A stretch of DNA of 64,000 nucleotides from Segatella copri (GCF_949820605.1 NZ_CATKVU010000006.1:1100501-1164500); one strand, 5' to 3'; counted from the first letter of the stretch, positions 50,529 through 59,786 are shown. Program-made: numbers and translations. Notes: generated by a model not told the origin, from the letters alone.

Positions 50529-51743
50529 CTAAATGTCTCTTGGAAATCCCTTTGCCAAACCGCCTTCGCTTGTTTCCTTGTAAAGCGAAGGTAAATCATG
50601 ACCCGTCTGTCGCATTACTTCAACAACACGGTCGAAAGATACGGTATGATGGCCATCTGAGAAGGAAGCGTAGAGGTCTGCATCCAAAGCCCGGGCGGCA
50701 GCAAAGGCATTTCGCTCGATGCAAGGAATCTGAACCAGTCCGCAAACCGGGTCGCAGGTCATTCCGAGATGATGCTCCAATCCCATTTCGGCAGCATATT
50801 CTACCTGAGCTGGACTGCCTCCGAAAAGCTGACAGGCTGCAGCCGAAGCCATGGCGCAGGCAACACCTACCTCGCCCTGGCAACCTACATCAGCACCACT
50901 GATAGAAGCATTCTGCTTTACGATGTTGCCCACCAATCCGGCTGTAGCCAAGGCTCTCAAGATGCGCTGTTCACTCATATCATGAGAAGTAAACATGTGG
51001 TATAGTACAGCTGGCAATACACCACAGGCTCCACAGGTAGGAGCTGTAACGATGGTGCCACCCGAAGCATTCTCTTCGCTCACAGCCAGCGCATAAGCAT
51101 AAACCAAGCCGCGGCTCTGCAGGGAAGCACGGTAACCCTTCGCCTTTATAAAATAGGTGGCAGCCTTACGCTGTAGCTTCAGCGGACCAGGCAAAACACC
51201 TTCATGGTCCAAACCATTCCTGATGCTCTGCTTCATCGTTTGCCAAACCATATCGAGATAATCCCAGATATCATCCGATTCGCATTTCTCAACATATTCC
51301 CAGAATGAGCGTCCGTTATCATAGCACCATTGCTTGATGTCGGCGAGCTTGTTCAGATCATAAACATCCTTGGCGCCCAGCTCTTCGTTGCCGGCAGTAC
51401 CATCTGATATGGCTCCACCACCAATACTGTAAACGGTCCATTCATCAATAATATCGCCGTTCAGATCCTTGCCCACAAATTTCATTCCGTTGGGATGATA
51501 AGGTAGAAAAGTCTGTGGCTGCCAGATGATGTTCACAGTTTTATGAGGTCTGAGCACTTCTTCTATTGCCACATCAGTCATGTGCCCCTTACCTGTAGCA
51601 GCCAGACTTCCATAGAGGGTTACTTCATAATAAGAAGCGTTAGGGCAACGCTCCAGAAAAAGTTTGGCTGCACGCTGAGGCCCCATCGTATGACTGCTCG
51701 ATGGTCCCTTACCTACTCTATATAATTCCTTTAATGACTTCAT
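50529..51743 (-). CDS. sdaA: L-serine ammonia-lyase, single-chain iron-sulfur type
   Basis: 404 aa. The beta domain at the N-terminus has GPSSSHTMGPQRAA (substrate/ACT-like signature); the alpha domain has NASGGTIVTAPTCGACGVLP (Cys) and CDPVCGLVQIPCIERN (two more Cys), giving three Cys for a 4Fe-4S cluster. Deaminates serine to pyruvate and ammonia. Convergent orientation with nothing; htpG lies downstream on the same strand. Confidence 0.95.
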   Translation of the reverse strand: MKSLKELYRVGKGPSSSHTMGPQRAAKLFLERCPNASYYEVTLYGSLAATGKGHMTDVAIEEVLRPHKTVNIIWQPQTFLPYHPNGMKFVGKDLNGDIIDEWTVYSIGGGAISDGTAGNEELGAKDVYDLNKLADIKQWCYDNGRSFWEYVEKCESDDIWDYLDMVWQTMKQSIRNGLDHEGVLPGPLKLQRKAATYFIKAKGYRASLQSRGLVYAYALAVSEENASGGTIVTAPTCGACGVLPAVLYHMFTSHDMSEQRILRALATAGLVGNIVKQNASISGADVGCQGEVGVACAMASAAACQLFGGSPAQVEYAAEMGLEHHLGMTCDPVCGLVQIPCIERNAFAAARALDADLYASFSDGHHTVSFDRVVEVMRQTGHDLPSLYKETSEGGLAKGFPRDI

Positions 51744-51829
51744 TTTTCCCGTATTTAAAATTTTTTACTTATCGATTTTTCCCTTTTAATGGGCTCAGTT
51801 ACTTATTTCTTCAGTTTACCATCCGAAAG

Positions 51830-52606
51830 TTACTTCATCTGCTTGGCTTTCAGGATAATGACATCCGTGAGAGGTCTGTCGTTGTTCGCCTTATCGGTAG
51901 CCACATTCTGAATCTTATCAACCACATCCATGCCTTCAAGCACCTCTCCGAATACAGTGTAGCCGTTGTCAAGGTGAGGAACACCACCATGCTTGATGTA
52001 GCCCTTCTGCAACTGTTCTGAAGGAATGGCGTAATACTTGCCTTCCCGCTTCAGTTTTTCTACATAATATTCCATCTGCCGTGGAGAAAAATTTCTGCCC
52101 CAGGTGATGTAGAAATCAGTAGACGCCGAAGCTTTCGTCGGATTTTCATCATCACCTTCGCGAGCAGCACAGAGCTGTCCGCGCTTATGATAATATTTAG
52201 GATAGATGATTTCTGCCGGAACCGTATAGTTTACATCAAACTTCTGCGGCTTTTCCAGGTTCACCTTTCTGCATGAATAATCGCCACCCTGAATCATGAA
52301 ATTCTTGATGACACGCTGAAAGATGCAACCGTCATAATAGCCCGAATTGACAAGTTTCAGGAAATTATCCCGATGTTTGGGAGTATCGTTGTAAAGAGCC
52401 ACGAGAATGTTGCCCATCGTAGTTTCCAGCAACACCTGAGGGCAGGTTGGATCGTGCGGTGTTTCCCAGTCGAGCAGAGAATCGGGCTTAGACACCACAA
52501 CTTTTCCGGCTGGTTCTGATGTGTTCTGATTGCCTTCACTCTGAGCGAATGTCGTAGTAGGCACCGTAAGAAGAGCGAGTGTCAATAATCTGATGATCTT
52601 CTTCAT
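51830..52606 (-). CDS. Periplasmic cyclophilin-type peptidyl-prolyl isomerase
   Basis: 258 aa. Signal peptide (LTLALLTVPTTTFAQ), then a polar linker (about 20-45) and the cyclophilin core: VLLETTMGNILVALYND, FLKLVNSGYYDGCIFQRVI (F-H-R replaced by F-Q-R), MIQGGDYS, and GKYYA plus HLDNGYTVFGEVLEGMDVVDKI. Catalytic Arg is retained in F-Q-R-V-I. Speeds prolyl isomerisation of exported proteins. Promoter TATCTTTG at 52653-52646. Confidence 0.92.
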   Translation of the reverse strand: MKKIIRLLTLALLTVPTTTFAQSEGNQNTSEPAGKVVVSKPDSLLDWETPHDPTCPQVLLETTMGNILVALYNDTPKHRDNFLKLVNSGYYDGCIFQRVIKNFMIQGGDYSCRKVNLEKPQKFDVNYTVPAEIIYPKYYHKRGQLCAAREGDDENPTKASASTDFYITWGRNFSPRQMEYYVEKLKREGKYYAIPSEQLQKGYIKHGGVPHLDNGYTVFGEVLEGMDVVDKIQNVATDKANNDRPLTDVIILKAKQMK

Positions 52607-52645
52607 ATTTTTGTATAATTTTACATCTATTTATGTTATCGGATG

Positions 52646-52726
52646 CAAAGATAATGATTTTATTCTAAAAAATTGATTTTTTATGCGGGAAAAGTTCCTT
52701 TGTTTCATACATTCTTCATATCTTTG
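52646..52726. promoter_or_regulatory. Divergent promoters of the cyclophilin and outer-membrane protein genes
   Basis: Minus-strand TATCTTTG at 52653-52646 and plus-strand TATCTTTG at 52719-52726. Confidence 0.75.
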
Positions 52727-52754
52727 CAGCAGAAGACAGAAAATGCAATCAATT

Positions 52755-53663
52755 ATGAAGAAAAAAATATATATTATCATCGCTTTTTGCACTTTCCTCA
52801 CTACTGAAGCAAGTGCTCAGCAACAGGTAAGCTTCGGACCATTGCACAGTCCGGACAGTCCGCGCGAAGAATGGTTGCTGCCTGGCGATACGGTTTACCA
52901 GGCAGGAAAACCTATGATTTATCAGGGAAAACCGGTGAAGAATGCATATATGACTCCTGCCCGACTATCAGATAAGAAAGAAACTCTCGGCAAGAACGGG
53001 TTATTGGGGGAAGCTTCGCTAGACAGCACCTATTATAATAATCCCATCTCCAACCTTACCAACAGCTTGAGTTATCCGTTGGGCTATGGCTGGGGGCTGC
53101 ACAAGGGATTGAATCTCTCGGTAGATCTTTCTGCCTTTGCCACATTCGGCAAGAATGTGCCTCACAGAGGCGGTTTCACTCAGACCATTGATGCAACCTA
53201 CCTAACGCCACTCACCAAAGACAACAAACTTTGGTTGGCTCTGGGCACATATATCAATAACGTAAACTATGGTGGAGACAGTTATCATGACGGTGGAGTC
53301 TACGGCATTCTGGGTTACCAGTTTAATGAGCATTGGGAGGCTTACGTTTACGGTCAGCTTAGTGTAGCCAACAATTACAATTCTCTCTACGGCCGTTATG
53401 GCGGTTATGGCTATGGCCCATACGGCTATTCGCCTTGGGGCTACGGAATGTATCCTTGGGGAATGGGAAGAGGAATCATGCCGGGTGGCTACGGAATGGG
53501 AGTACCTGGCGCCAACGTTCTAGGAGCCGGTGTAAGATACACTAATTCCAAAAAGACTTTCTCTATCGGCTTAAACGTAGAAGGAGTATGGTATGATAAT
53601 AAGACGCCGTCCTATTTCAAGCAATACGACTATCCTGTGCCAAAGGCGCCTGAAAAAGATTAA
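52755..53663 (+). CDS. Outer-membrane beta-barrel-like protein with Gly/Tyr loop
   Basis: 302 aa from ATG 52755 (MKKKIYIIIAFCTFL), 29 nt after the -7 box; an ATG at 52743 is also possible. Signal peptide ends at TTEASAQQQ. Middle part has alternating aromatic strands (WGLHKGLNLSVDLSAFAT, LWLALGTYINNV, GILGYQFNEHWEAYVYGQL), as in small barrels. A surface-type loop at about 215-265 is very rich in Gly, Tyr, Pro and Met (GRYGGYGYGPYGYSPWGYG). Ends in NVEGVWYDN-type strands. Function unknown; the loop is reminiscent of the Tyr/Gly-rich protein at 17883. Confidence 0.8.
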   Translation: MKKKIYIIIAFCTFLTTEASAQQQVSFGPLHSPDSPREEWLLPGDTVYQAGKPMIYQGKPVKNAYMTPARLSDKKETLGKNGLLGEASLDSTYYNNPISNLTNSLSYPLGYGWGLHKGLNLSVDLSAFATFGKNVPHRGGFTQTIDATYLTPLTKDNKLWLALGTYINNVNYGGDSYHDGGVYGILGYQFNEHWEAYVYGQLSVANNYNSLYGRYGGYGYGPYGYSPWGYGMYPWGMGRGIMPGGYGMGVPGANVLGAGVRYTNSKKTFSIGLNVEGVWYDNKTPSYFKQYDYPVPKAPEKD

Positions 53664-53668
53664 AGAAA

Positions 53669-53710
53669 AGAGGTTCACTTTTCAATATAATCATATTGAA
53701 GTGAACCTCT
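53669..53710. terminator. Terminator after the beta-barrel gene
   Basis: AGAGGTTCACTT / AAGTGAACCTCT with an inner TTCAATAT/ATATTGAA stem; short A/T tracts on both sides, suitable for both convergent genes. Confidence 0.85.
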
Positions 53711-53783
53711 AAGTTTATTCTGAAAAGAATCAGTTTACATAGCATCATCTCTCTCCATGAGATTATACCTATGAGTTTAGATT

Positions 53784-54899
53784 CTATTCAGCGAGAATCT
53801 GGACTATTCTTTCTGCTGAGCGGCCATCCCATCTGTCAGGAATGCCCGCTTTCTTCCATTCACCCTTCAGAAGTTTCTGCATAGTTTGCTTCAGTAACTC
53901 CGGATCTTCAGCAACCAGTTCGTTAGTACCCACCTTTACAGTTTCAATATGCTCAGTATAGCTGTTGAGCGTAATGCAAGGGACCCCATTGAAGGTAGCT
54001 TCTTCAGCCACATTACCCGAATCGGTAATCACACCTTTAGCGTGAGCTGTAAGATAAGCAAACGACAGATAATCGAGCGGCTGAACCACCTGGATTCCAC
54101 TCTGATGATTACTCTCTTCCTGATAAGCCTTGAATGCGAGCACGAAGCCCAAGGCTTTGCCTCGAAGCGGAGCAATCACCTTCACTCCAGCCTGGCGCGC
54201 CTCGTCATCTATGACAGAAATGAGCGATTTCATCTCATCAATATTATTGACGATGGCCTTGCGGTTCAAGGTCAAAACCATATATTCACCTTCTTTCAGA
54301 TGAAACTCGTCCATGACTTCCGGACGCTGCATTTTAGACTGAAGGAAGCGGATGTTGTCGATAAGCACATTTCCTACCATGTAAACCTTAGACAATTCTG
54401 CACCTTCCTTGTTAGCGATGCTGTTGTTAGAAATGCCAGCGGTAAAGAGAATATCTGACAAGCCATCAATCACCAGACGGTTGATTTCCTTTGGCATGGT
54501 AATGTCAAAACTGCGGGTTCCTGCTGCAATATGAGCAAGCTGCACCCCCTGCTTTTTGGTAACAATAGCCACGGCCATGGTTGAAGCCAGATCATCAACC
54601 ACAATGACAATATCTGTAGCATTCTGCTGCAGATAGCGCTCAAACTGACCCATCACCTGTCCGGTAAGTTCGTTCATATTTGGACAGTCTACACCGAGAT
54701 AAGCATCCGGTTTCTGAATGCCTAAGTCATCGAAAAGAGAAGATTCCAGTGTCGGGTCATCCTCTTTTCCTGTGTAAACCAACTGATAGCTGATTTCGTT
54801 ACCAGCTTCCTGAGCATTACGAATTGCTCTAATTACGGGCGCAACCTTGATAAAGTTAGGTCTTGCGCCTGCAACGATACAGATTTTCTTCATTTTCAT
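53784..54899 (-). CDS. UDP-GlcNAc 2-epimerase-like protein with altered active site
   Basis: 371 aa, length and overall order of a non-hydrolysing WecB-type epimerase: VAGARPNFIKVAPVI at the start, a two-Rossmann (GT-B) fold and PLDYLSFAYLTAHAKGVITDSG near the end. Residues normally catalytic are changed: GDTxST is DDLAST, HVEAG(L/T)R is HIAAGTR (Glu to Ala), and LHRREN is LNRKAI (His lost). PKEINR retains its Glu. So the fold is clear but normal epimerase activity is doubtful. It could make or bind a different UDP-sugar, or be regulatory. Alone on its transcript; not in a polysaccharide cluster. Confidence 0.8.
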   Translation of the reverse strand: MKMKKICIVAGARPNFIKVAPVIRAIRNAQEAGNEISYQLVYTGKEDDPTLESSLFDDLGIQKPDAYLGVDCPNMNELTGQVMGQFERYLQQNATDIVIVVDDLASTMAVAIVTKKQGVQLAHIAAGTRSFDITMPKEINRLVIDGLSDILFTAGISNNSIANKEGAELSKVYMVGNVLIDNIRFLQSKMQRPEVMDEFHLKEGEYMVLTLNRKAIVNNIDEMKSLISVIDDEARQAGVKVIAPLRGKALGFVLAFKAYQEESNHQSGIQVVQPLDYLSFAYLTAHAKGVITDSGNVAEEATFNGVPCITLNSYTEHIETVKVGTNELVAEDPELLKQTMQKLLKGEWKKAGIPDRWDGRSAERIVQILAE

Positions 54900-54999
54900 C
54901 CTGTTTAATATTTTTACTTACTGAACTTGCAGTTTACTGATATTCATAGTGCTTTATTTTTTGAGCCAAAGGGCACATTATCCATTGACTCAGAGGTCT
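54900..54999. other. Short gap before the SPFH gene
   Basis: No clear promoter for the epimerase-like gene is seen. The 3' end of the SPFH gene lies directly right of it. Confidence 0.4.
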
Positions 55000-55950
55000 T
55001 TATCCCTTGAAAAGGTCTTTGATTCCTCCGATAGAGCCCAAGAGATTGGTTGCCTCGTATGGCAGATAAACCACCTTATTATCCTTACCCTGTGCTACTT
55101 CCTGCATCATGCTGATGTATTTCTGGGCCAGGAGATAGTTGGCTGGATTCGTACTCTGTCCTACAGCTTCCGTAATCTTCTGAATGGCAATAGCCTCGGC
55201 CTCAGCCTTACGGATGCGGGCAGTAGCCTCACCTTCTGCATTCAGGATAGCCTGCTGTTTGGCAGCCTCAGCCTTGTTCACGATGGCAGCCTTCTCACCT
55301 TCTGAGAGCAGACGCTGCTTTTCCTTCTCACCTTCAGAAGTTAGGATGGTAGCTCGCTTGTTGCGTTCAGCCTGCATCTGCTTTTCCATCGCCTGGAGCA
55401 CACTCTCAGGAGGTGTAATATCCTGCAACTCAACTCGGTTTACCTTGATTCCCCACTTATTGGTTGCATCATCCAAAACTGCACGGAGTTTGGTGTTAAT
55501 CGTATCGCGGGAGGTAAGAGTCTGGTCAAGTTCCATCTCACCTATTATATTACGCAAGGTAGTTTGGGTCAGTTTCTCTATGGCGTTTGGCAGATTGTTG
55601 ATTTCATACACACTCTTGAATGGGTCCACAATCTGGAAATAGAGCAACGCATTTATCTGCATCTGGATATTATCCTTAGTGATTACGTTCTGACGGTCGA
55701 AATCGTAGACCTGTTCACGAAGGTCGATGCTGTTTGTATAAAGGTATCTTCCGTTTCTCATCGCCACAATATCCTTGGCATGGTCAATGAAAGGAATGAT
55801 GACATTAATACCCGGCTTGAGCGTGGCAAAATATCGTCCGAGACGCTCTATGATTTTCGTCTCACTCTGAGGGATGATAACGATGGTTTTCTTAACCACT
55901 ACGAGTGCAAGTGCTACTAGAGCCACCAGCACATAAATTCCTATGTTCAT
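55000..55950 (-). CDS. SPFH/band 7 membrane protein (QmcA/stomatin type)
   Basis: 316 aa. N-terminal TM helix (IGIYVLVALVALALVVV), SPFH domain at about 20-190 (VIIPQSETKIIERLGRY, QTTLRNIIGEMELD, WGIKVNRVELQDITPP), then a long coiled-coil stretch rich in Ala/Glu (about 200-280, EGEKEKQRLLSEGEKAA). QmcA/stomatin-type proteins form membrane scaffolds around proteases and lipid domains. Preceded by the NfeD-like gene (47 nt), the normal partner of such proteins. Confidence 0.93.
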   Translation of the reverse strand: MNIGIYVLVALVALALVVVKKTIVIIPQSETKIIERLGRYFATLKPGINVIIPFIDHAKDIVAMRNGRYLYTNSIDLREQVYDFDRQNVITKDNIQMQINALLYFQIVDPFKSVYEINNLPNAIEKLTQTTLRNIIGEMELDQTLTSRDTINTKLRAVLDDATNKWGIKVNRVELQDITPPESVLQAMEKQMQAERNKRATILTSEGEKEKQRLLSEGEKAAIVNKAEAAKQQAILNAEGEATARIRKAEAEAIAIQKITEAVGQSTNPANYLLAQKYISMMQEVAQGKDNKVVYLPYEATNLLGSIGGIKDLFKG

Positions 55951-55997
55951 GATGTTTATACGATTAAGTGAATAATGTTCCTCTAAACTTTTCCTAC

Positions 55998-56447
55998 CTA
56001 AACTTTTTCTACCTTGAGGATGATAGATTCGTGACCTAAGATTCGAACCTTATCGCCTACAGCAAGTGGTTCGGCAAGATGCGGAGCTTCCGCTTTCCAA
56101 TCATCTCCATCCAGCTTTACCCTGCCATATCCTCCGGCAGGAATCATCTCGGTCACTTCCCCTATCTGTCCTGCCAGCGCATCGGCGTTACTGCGGCGGT
56201 CTTCCCCACCCTTGTGTAGCGATTTCAGCAGATGCGGACGAACCAACCAGATACTAAGCATAGAGCAGATAGCCCAAACCACTACCTGCACCCAGAAAGA
56301 TGCTCCTACTAATGCCACAGGAATACTGATGAGCGAACCAATGGCAAAACAAGTAACATAGAAATCGCCGGAAGACAATTCTAAGATGAGGCAGATGAAC
56401 ATCACCGATGTCCATACCAGCCAAAGGTTATGAGATAAATACTCCAT
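55998..56447 (-). CDS. NfeD-like membrane protein
   Basis: 149 aa. Two or three TM helices (about 9-80: LVWTSVMFICLILELSSGDF, FAIGSLISIPVALVGA, VVVWAICSMLSIWLV) and a C-terminal OB-fold-type beta domain (about 88-149: LAGQIGEVTEMIPAGGYG and VKLDGDDWKAEA). Pairs with the SPFH protein in the same transcript. It has no protease domain, so it is the short NfeD form. Confidence 0.9.
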   Translation of the reverse strand: MEYLSHNLWLVWTSVMFICLILELSSGDFYVTCFAIGSLISIPVALVGASFWVQVVVWAICSMLSIWLVRPHLLKSLHKGGEDRRSNADALAGQIGEVTEMIPAGGYGRVKLDGDDWKAEAPHLAEPLAVGDKVRILGHESIILKVEKV

Positions 56448-56467
56448 ACTTAACTATTATAATTTGA

Positions 56468-56530
56468 TTCTTCAGATTCGAGAGATTCGAAAGAGAAGAT
56501 GAATTCATTTCTTCAGATTCGAAAGATTCG
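56468..56530. repeat. 22-bp direct repeats between NfeD-like and M48 genes
   Basis: TTCTTCAGATTCGAGAGATTCG at 56468-56489 and the same unit with one change (A for G) at 56509-56530, start-to-start 41 bp. Each unit is itself AGATTCG repeated twice. Confidence 0.8.
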
Positions 56531-56539
56531 GAAAATTCC

Positions 56540-57436
56540 TTATTTTCTGCGGGTTGTAGTCTTCTTTTTGCTACTGGTCTTCTTGGTTGTAGAAGTCTTG
56601 CTCGTAAAACCTACCTTATAAGTTGTCTGAGGTTTATAATACTTCAGCGCAGTAGGCATTTCCTTCTGCAAGGCAGCAATACGCTTGGCGTCTGAAGGGT
56701 GATCACTGAAAATATCGCTCTGATTGCTGCTTGAGCCCTGTGACATTCTCTTCCAGAAAGGAATGGCCTGCTGAGGATCGTAACCAGCCATGGCAGCGAA
56801 GATAAGCCCCATGTAATCTGCCTCGATTTCATTATCACGGGAATACTTCAGATTGCGGAATGAGAAATACTGTCCGGCAACTGCACTTGCCACATTACCT
56901 ACACCATTACCTACTGTCTGGTTTAACACTGTTCCCAGGATACTTGTACCGGTTTGCTGATTCTGCTGTTTGGTGAGCTGCTCAGCACTATGTTTAGCCA
57001 CAGCATGAGCTATTTCGTGACCCAAAACGATTGCCAAACCGGTTTCATTCTGAGTGTATGGCAAAAGTCCTTCATAAACCACGATTTTACCGCCAGGCAT
57101 ACAGAATGCATTGGCAGACTTATCTTGTACCAGATTGAATTCCCAAGAATAATTCTTCACGTCGGCTTCAAATCCATTCTGCTTCAAATAGAGTTCAACA
57201 GCATTGGCAAGTCTTTTTCCTACCCGCTGAACCATCGCCGTATTGGCTGCATTGGTCGACTTTTTGGCAGAAGCCATGTACTTTGTGTATTCCTGATTAG
57301 ACAGCCTGAGAACCTGCTCATCGGATACAGAGATGCGATGAGTGCGACCGGTCAGAGGCACCGTCTGAGTTGTGCCGCAAGATGACAACGCAAGGACTGT
57401 CACAACCGTCAGAACTAAAACCTTAAACTTTTTCAT
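56540..57436 (-). CDS. M48-family metalloprotease lipoprotein
   Basis: 298 aa. Lipobox (LALSSCGTTQ), then the M48 core with VLGHEIAHAVAKHSAEQL (H-E-x-x-H, with a further Glu in the later DNEIEADYMGL). Ends in a Lys/Thr/Ser tail (KKTSSKKKTTTRRK). It probably degrades or inserts outer-membrane proteins in the periplasm, like BepA. Convergent genes lie to neither side; it starts 313 nt before cobW, on the opposite strand. Confidence 0.93.
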   Translation of the reverse strand: MKKFKVLVLTVVTVLALSSCGTTQTVPLTGRTHRISVSDEQVLRLSNQEYTKYMASAKKSTNAANTAMVQRVGKRLANAVELYLKQNGFEADVKNYSWEFNLVQDKSANAFCMPGGKIVVYEGLLPYTQNETGLAIVLGHEIAHAVAKHSAEQLTKQQNQQTGTSILGTVLNQTVGNGVGNVASAVAGQYFSFRNLKYSRDNEIEADYMGLIFAAMAGYDPQQAIPFWKRMSQGSSSNQSDIFSDHPSDAKRIAALQKEMPTALKYYKPQTTYKVGFTSKTSTTKKTSSKKKTTTRRK

Positions 57437-57749
57437 CTTAACTTACTTATGTATATTAAATATGTTTATTCATTAAGTTTATGTGCTGTTTGAAACACAT
57501 TTTCTCTGCAAATATACTATTTCTAGTTGAAACTACCAAAGAAAAATGAGAAAAACATGAAATATAACCTAAAAATAACACAAGATAACTGACAAAAAGG
57601 GGTGTACGAAAAAAAAGATGGCAAAAAATAAGGTGTGGCACAATCTTTGCAGTTTCGCAAAATCGTCAGACTGCCAGATGACAGCTGCCCGAGAAAGCAG
57701 CATTATCAGCAGACTGAGTTTAAGAAGTGTAACATTAAAATATTTTAAT
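57437..57749. promoter_or_regulatory. Divergent promoter region of the M48 protease and CobW genes
   Basis: AT-rich. A plus-strand box CAATCTTTGCAG (about 57640-57651) is close to the TAnnTTTG consensus and fits CobW transcription. No clear box is seen for the protease. No gene supported: a frame upstream of CobW starts at 57618 but crosses the promoter. Confidence 0.5.
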
Positions 57750-59030
57750 ATGAACGCAAAGAAGGAAGTGCCTGTATTGCTCTTGACAGGCTACCTGGGT
57801 AGTGGAAAGACAACCCTTCTCAACAAGATTTTAGCTAACGAAAAAGGTATTAAGTTTGCCGTCATCGTCAACGATATTGGTGAAGTCAATATTGATGCAG
57901 CCCTGATAGAAAAAGGTGGCGTAGTAGGTCAGAAAGATGATTCGCTCGTTTCTCTCCAGAATGGTTGCATCTGCTGCACATTGAAGATGGACCTGGTAGA
58001 ACAGCTCAAGGAAATCGTAGACATGAAGCGTTTCGATTACATTGTCATCGAGGCTTCCGGAATCTGCGAGCCTGCTCCTATTGCACAGACCATCTGCTCT
58101 ATCCCATCCCTCGGTCCTCAGTACATAGAGAATGGCATTCTGCGCCTTGACAGCATTGTTACCGTAGTAGATGCTTTGCGCATGAAGGATGAATTCTCCA
58201 ACGGCAGCGACCTGATGAAGAAGAATATGGATGAGGAAGATTTGGCTTCTCTCGTCATCCAGCAGATTGAGTTCTGCAACATCATTCTTCTGAACAAGGC
58301 TGCAGAGGTTGAACCTAAGGAACTGGAGCACCTGAAGCAGATTATCCGTGCCATCCAGCCTAAGGCAGAAATCTTTGAATGTAACTATGGTGACGTTGAC
58401 TTGAATCTGATCGTCAACACCAAGAAGTTTGATTGGGAAACCGTATCCACTTCAGCCGGTTGGATTCAGGAGATTGAATCAGAAAGAAACGAAGAGCATG
58501 AAGAAGAAGCACATGACCATCATGACCATGACGAGGAAGACGAACATGAGCATCATCATGACCACGATGACCATGACCACGATCATGACGAGCATGAACA
58601 TCATCATCATCACCATCATCACGACCATGACCATGATCATGAAGGCGGAGAAGTTGAGGAATACGGAATCGGCACCTTCGTTTACTATCGTCGCAAACCT
58701 TTCGACCTGGGTCTCTTCGATGATTTCGTAGCAAGGAAATGGCCTAGAGACGTGGTTCGCGCCAAGGGAATCTGCTATTTCGATGATGAGCGCGACATGT
58801 GCTACGTGTTCGAACAGGCTGGCAAGCAGAAAACAGTGAAGCAGGCTGGCCAATGGTTGGCTACCATGCCGAAAGACGAACTCGCCCAAGTCTTGATGAA
58901 TAACCCACAGCTGCAGAAGGAATGGGATCAGGAATTGGGCGACCGCATGATAAAAATCGTATTCATCGGTCAGCATATCAAGGAACAGAAAGATGCTATC
59001 ATTGCTGAGCTCGACAAGTGTTTGGCGTAG
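57750..59030 (+). CDS. CobW/COG0523 GTPase with long His-rich loop
   Basis: 426 aa from ATG 57750 (MNAKKEVPVLLLTGYLGSGK). Walker A GYLGSGKTT, the G3E metal motif GCICCTLK (C-x-C-C), ASGICEPAPIAQT, and NKAAEVEP (guanine motif N-K-x-E-like). Residues about 245-295 are a His/Asp/Glu run (about 30 His), a strong metal buffer. The C-terminal CobW-C domain follows (about 305-426, RAKGICYFDDE). COG0523 proteins hand Zn or Co to client enzymes; the client is unknown. Monocistronic, ended by the terminator at 59099-59146. Confidence 0.9.
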   Translation: MNAKKEVPVLLLTGYLGSGKTTLLNKILANEKGIKFAVIVNDIGEVNIDAALIEKGGVVGQKDDSLVSLQNGCICCTLKMDLVEQLKEIVDMKRFDYIVIEASGICEPAPIAQTICSIPSLGPQYIENGILRLDSIVTVVDALRMKDEFSNGSDLMKKNMDEEDLASLVIQQIEFCNIILLNKAAEVEPKELEHLKQIIRAIQPKAEIFECNYGDVDLNLIVNTKKFDWETVSTSAGWIQEIESERNEEHEEEAHDHHDHDEEDEHEHHHDHDDHDHDHDEHEHHHHHHHHDHDHDHEGGEVEEYGIGTFVYYRRKPFDLGLFDDFVARKWPRDVVRAKGICYFDDERDMCYVFEQAGKQKTVKQAGQWLATMPKDELAQVLMNNPQLQKEWDQELGDRMIKIVFIGQHIKEQKDAIIAELDKCLA

Positions 59031-59098
59031 AATCTTATTCACCCGGCTTCCTAGCAAAAGCTAAGGGAAAATAGCTCAAAATGAGCAGAAAACAAGAA

Positions 59099-59146
59099 AA
59101 ACGGAGGAAAACGAACAAAAAAAGTGAAGTTTTTCCTCCGTTTTTT
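59099..59146 (+). terminator. Terminator of the CobW gene
   Basis: AAACGGAGGAAAA / TTTTCCTCCGTTT hairpin, followed by TTT. Confidence 0.8.
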
Positions 59147-59168
59147 AGTTTAATTCGTTTTTTTTTGT

Positions 59169-59176
59169 TAATTTTG
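59169..59176 (+). promoter_or_regulatory. -7 box for the GNAT and ligA genes
   Basis: TAATTTTG, 27 nt before the start codon at 59204. Confidence 0.65.
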
Positions 59177-59203
59177 CACCCGAATAATAAAAGCGTAATT
59201 AAT

Positions 59204-59734
59204 ATGAAGACAAACTTCAGACCGGCGTACATAAAGGACTTTGCTGCTTGCTGGAAAGTCATCGACCAGGCTCGCCAAAGTATGATAGAATCGGGACGTC
59301 ACCAATGGACTGAGGAATATCCATCAGAAAAAGACATCAGAAAAGACATAGAAAATGGCAATGCATTCGTTCTGACAGTAAATGAAGAGGTAGTTGTCTA
59401 TGGAGCAGTCATATTGAATGGTGAACCCAAATATAAGAAATTAGTAGGCAACTGGATTACTGATGGCGATTATTATGTAATACATCGCTTTGCCACGTTG
59501 CCTAGTTTCCAGCGTGAAGGTTTAGCGCGTATTTTCATCAGTAAGGTGAACAGCATGTGCGAGGTAGAAAAAATACCTAGCATCAAGGTTGACACCAACT
59601 TTGACAATACGCCGATGATTAACCTTCTGTCTTCGATGGGTTTCTGCATCTGCGGACGTGTAAACTATGGAGGAAACAGAGGTCAGCGTTTCGCCTTTGA
59701 AAAACTCTCCATAGCCATGGAACCTGCAGAATAA
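59204..59734 (+). CDS. GNAT-family acetyltransferase
   Basis: 176 aa from ATG 59204 (MKTNFRPAYIKDFAACW); an upstream frame exists but includes the promoter. GNAT core: DGDYYVIHRFATLPSFQREGLAR (acetyl-CoA loop, R/Q-x-x-G-x-A) and TNFDNTPMINLLSSMGFCICGRV, the conserved C-terminal part. Substrate unknown. It precedes ligA by 52 nt. Confidence 0.88.
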   Translation: MKTNFRPAYIKDFAACWKVIDQARQSMIESGRHQWTEEYPSEKDIRKDIENGNAFVLTVNEEVVVYGAVILNGEPKYKKLVGNWITDGDYYVIHRFATLPSFQREGLARIFISKVNSMCEVEKIPSIKVDTNFDNTPMINLLSSMGFCICGRVNYGGNRGQRFAFEKLSIAMEPAE

Positions 59735-59786
59735 TTTTTTGCCATCGAAAAACACAACATTTAATTAACATCCTCAAGCATTCATT

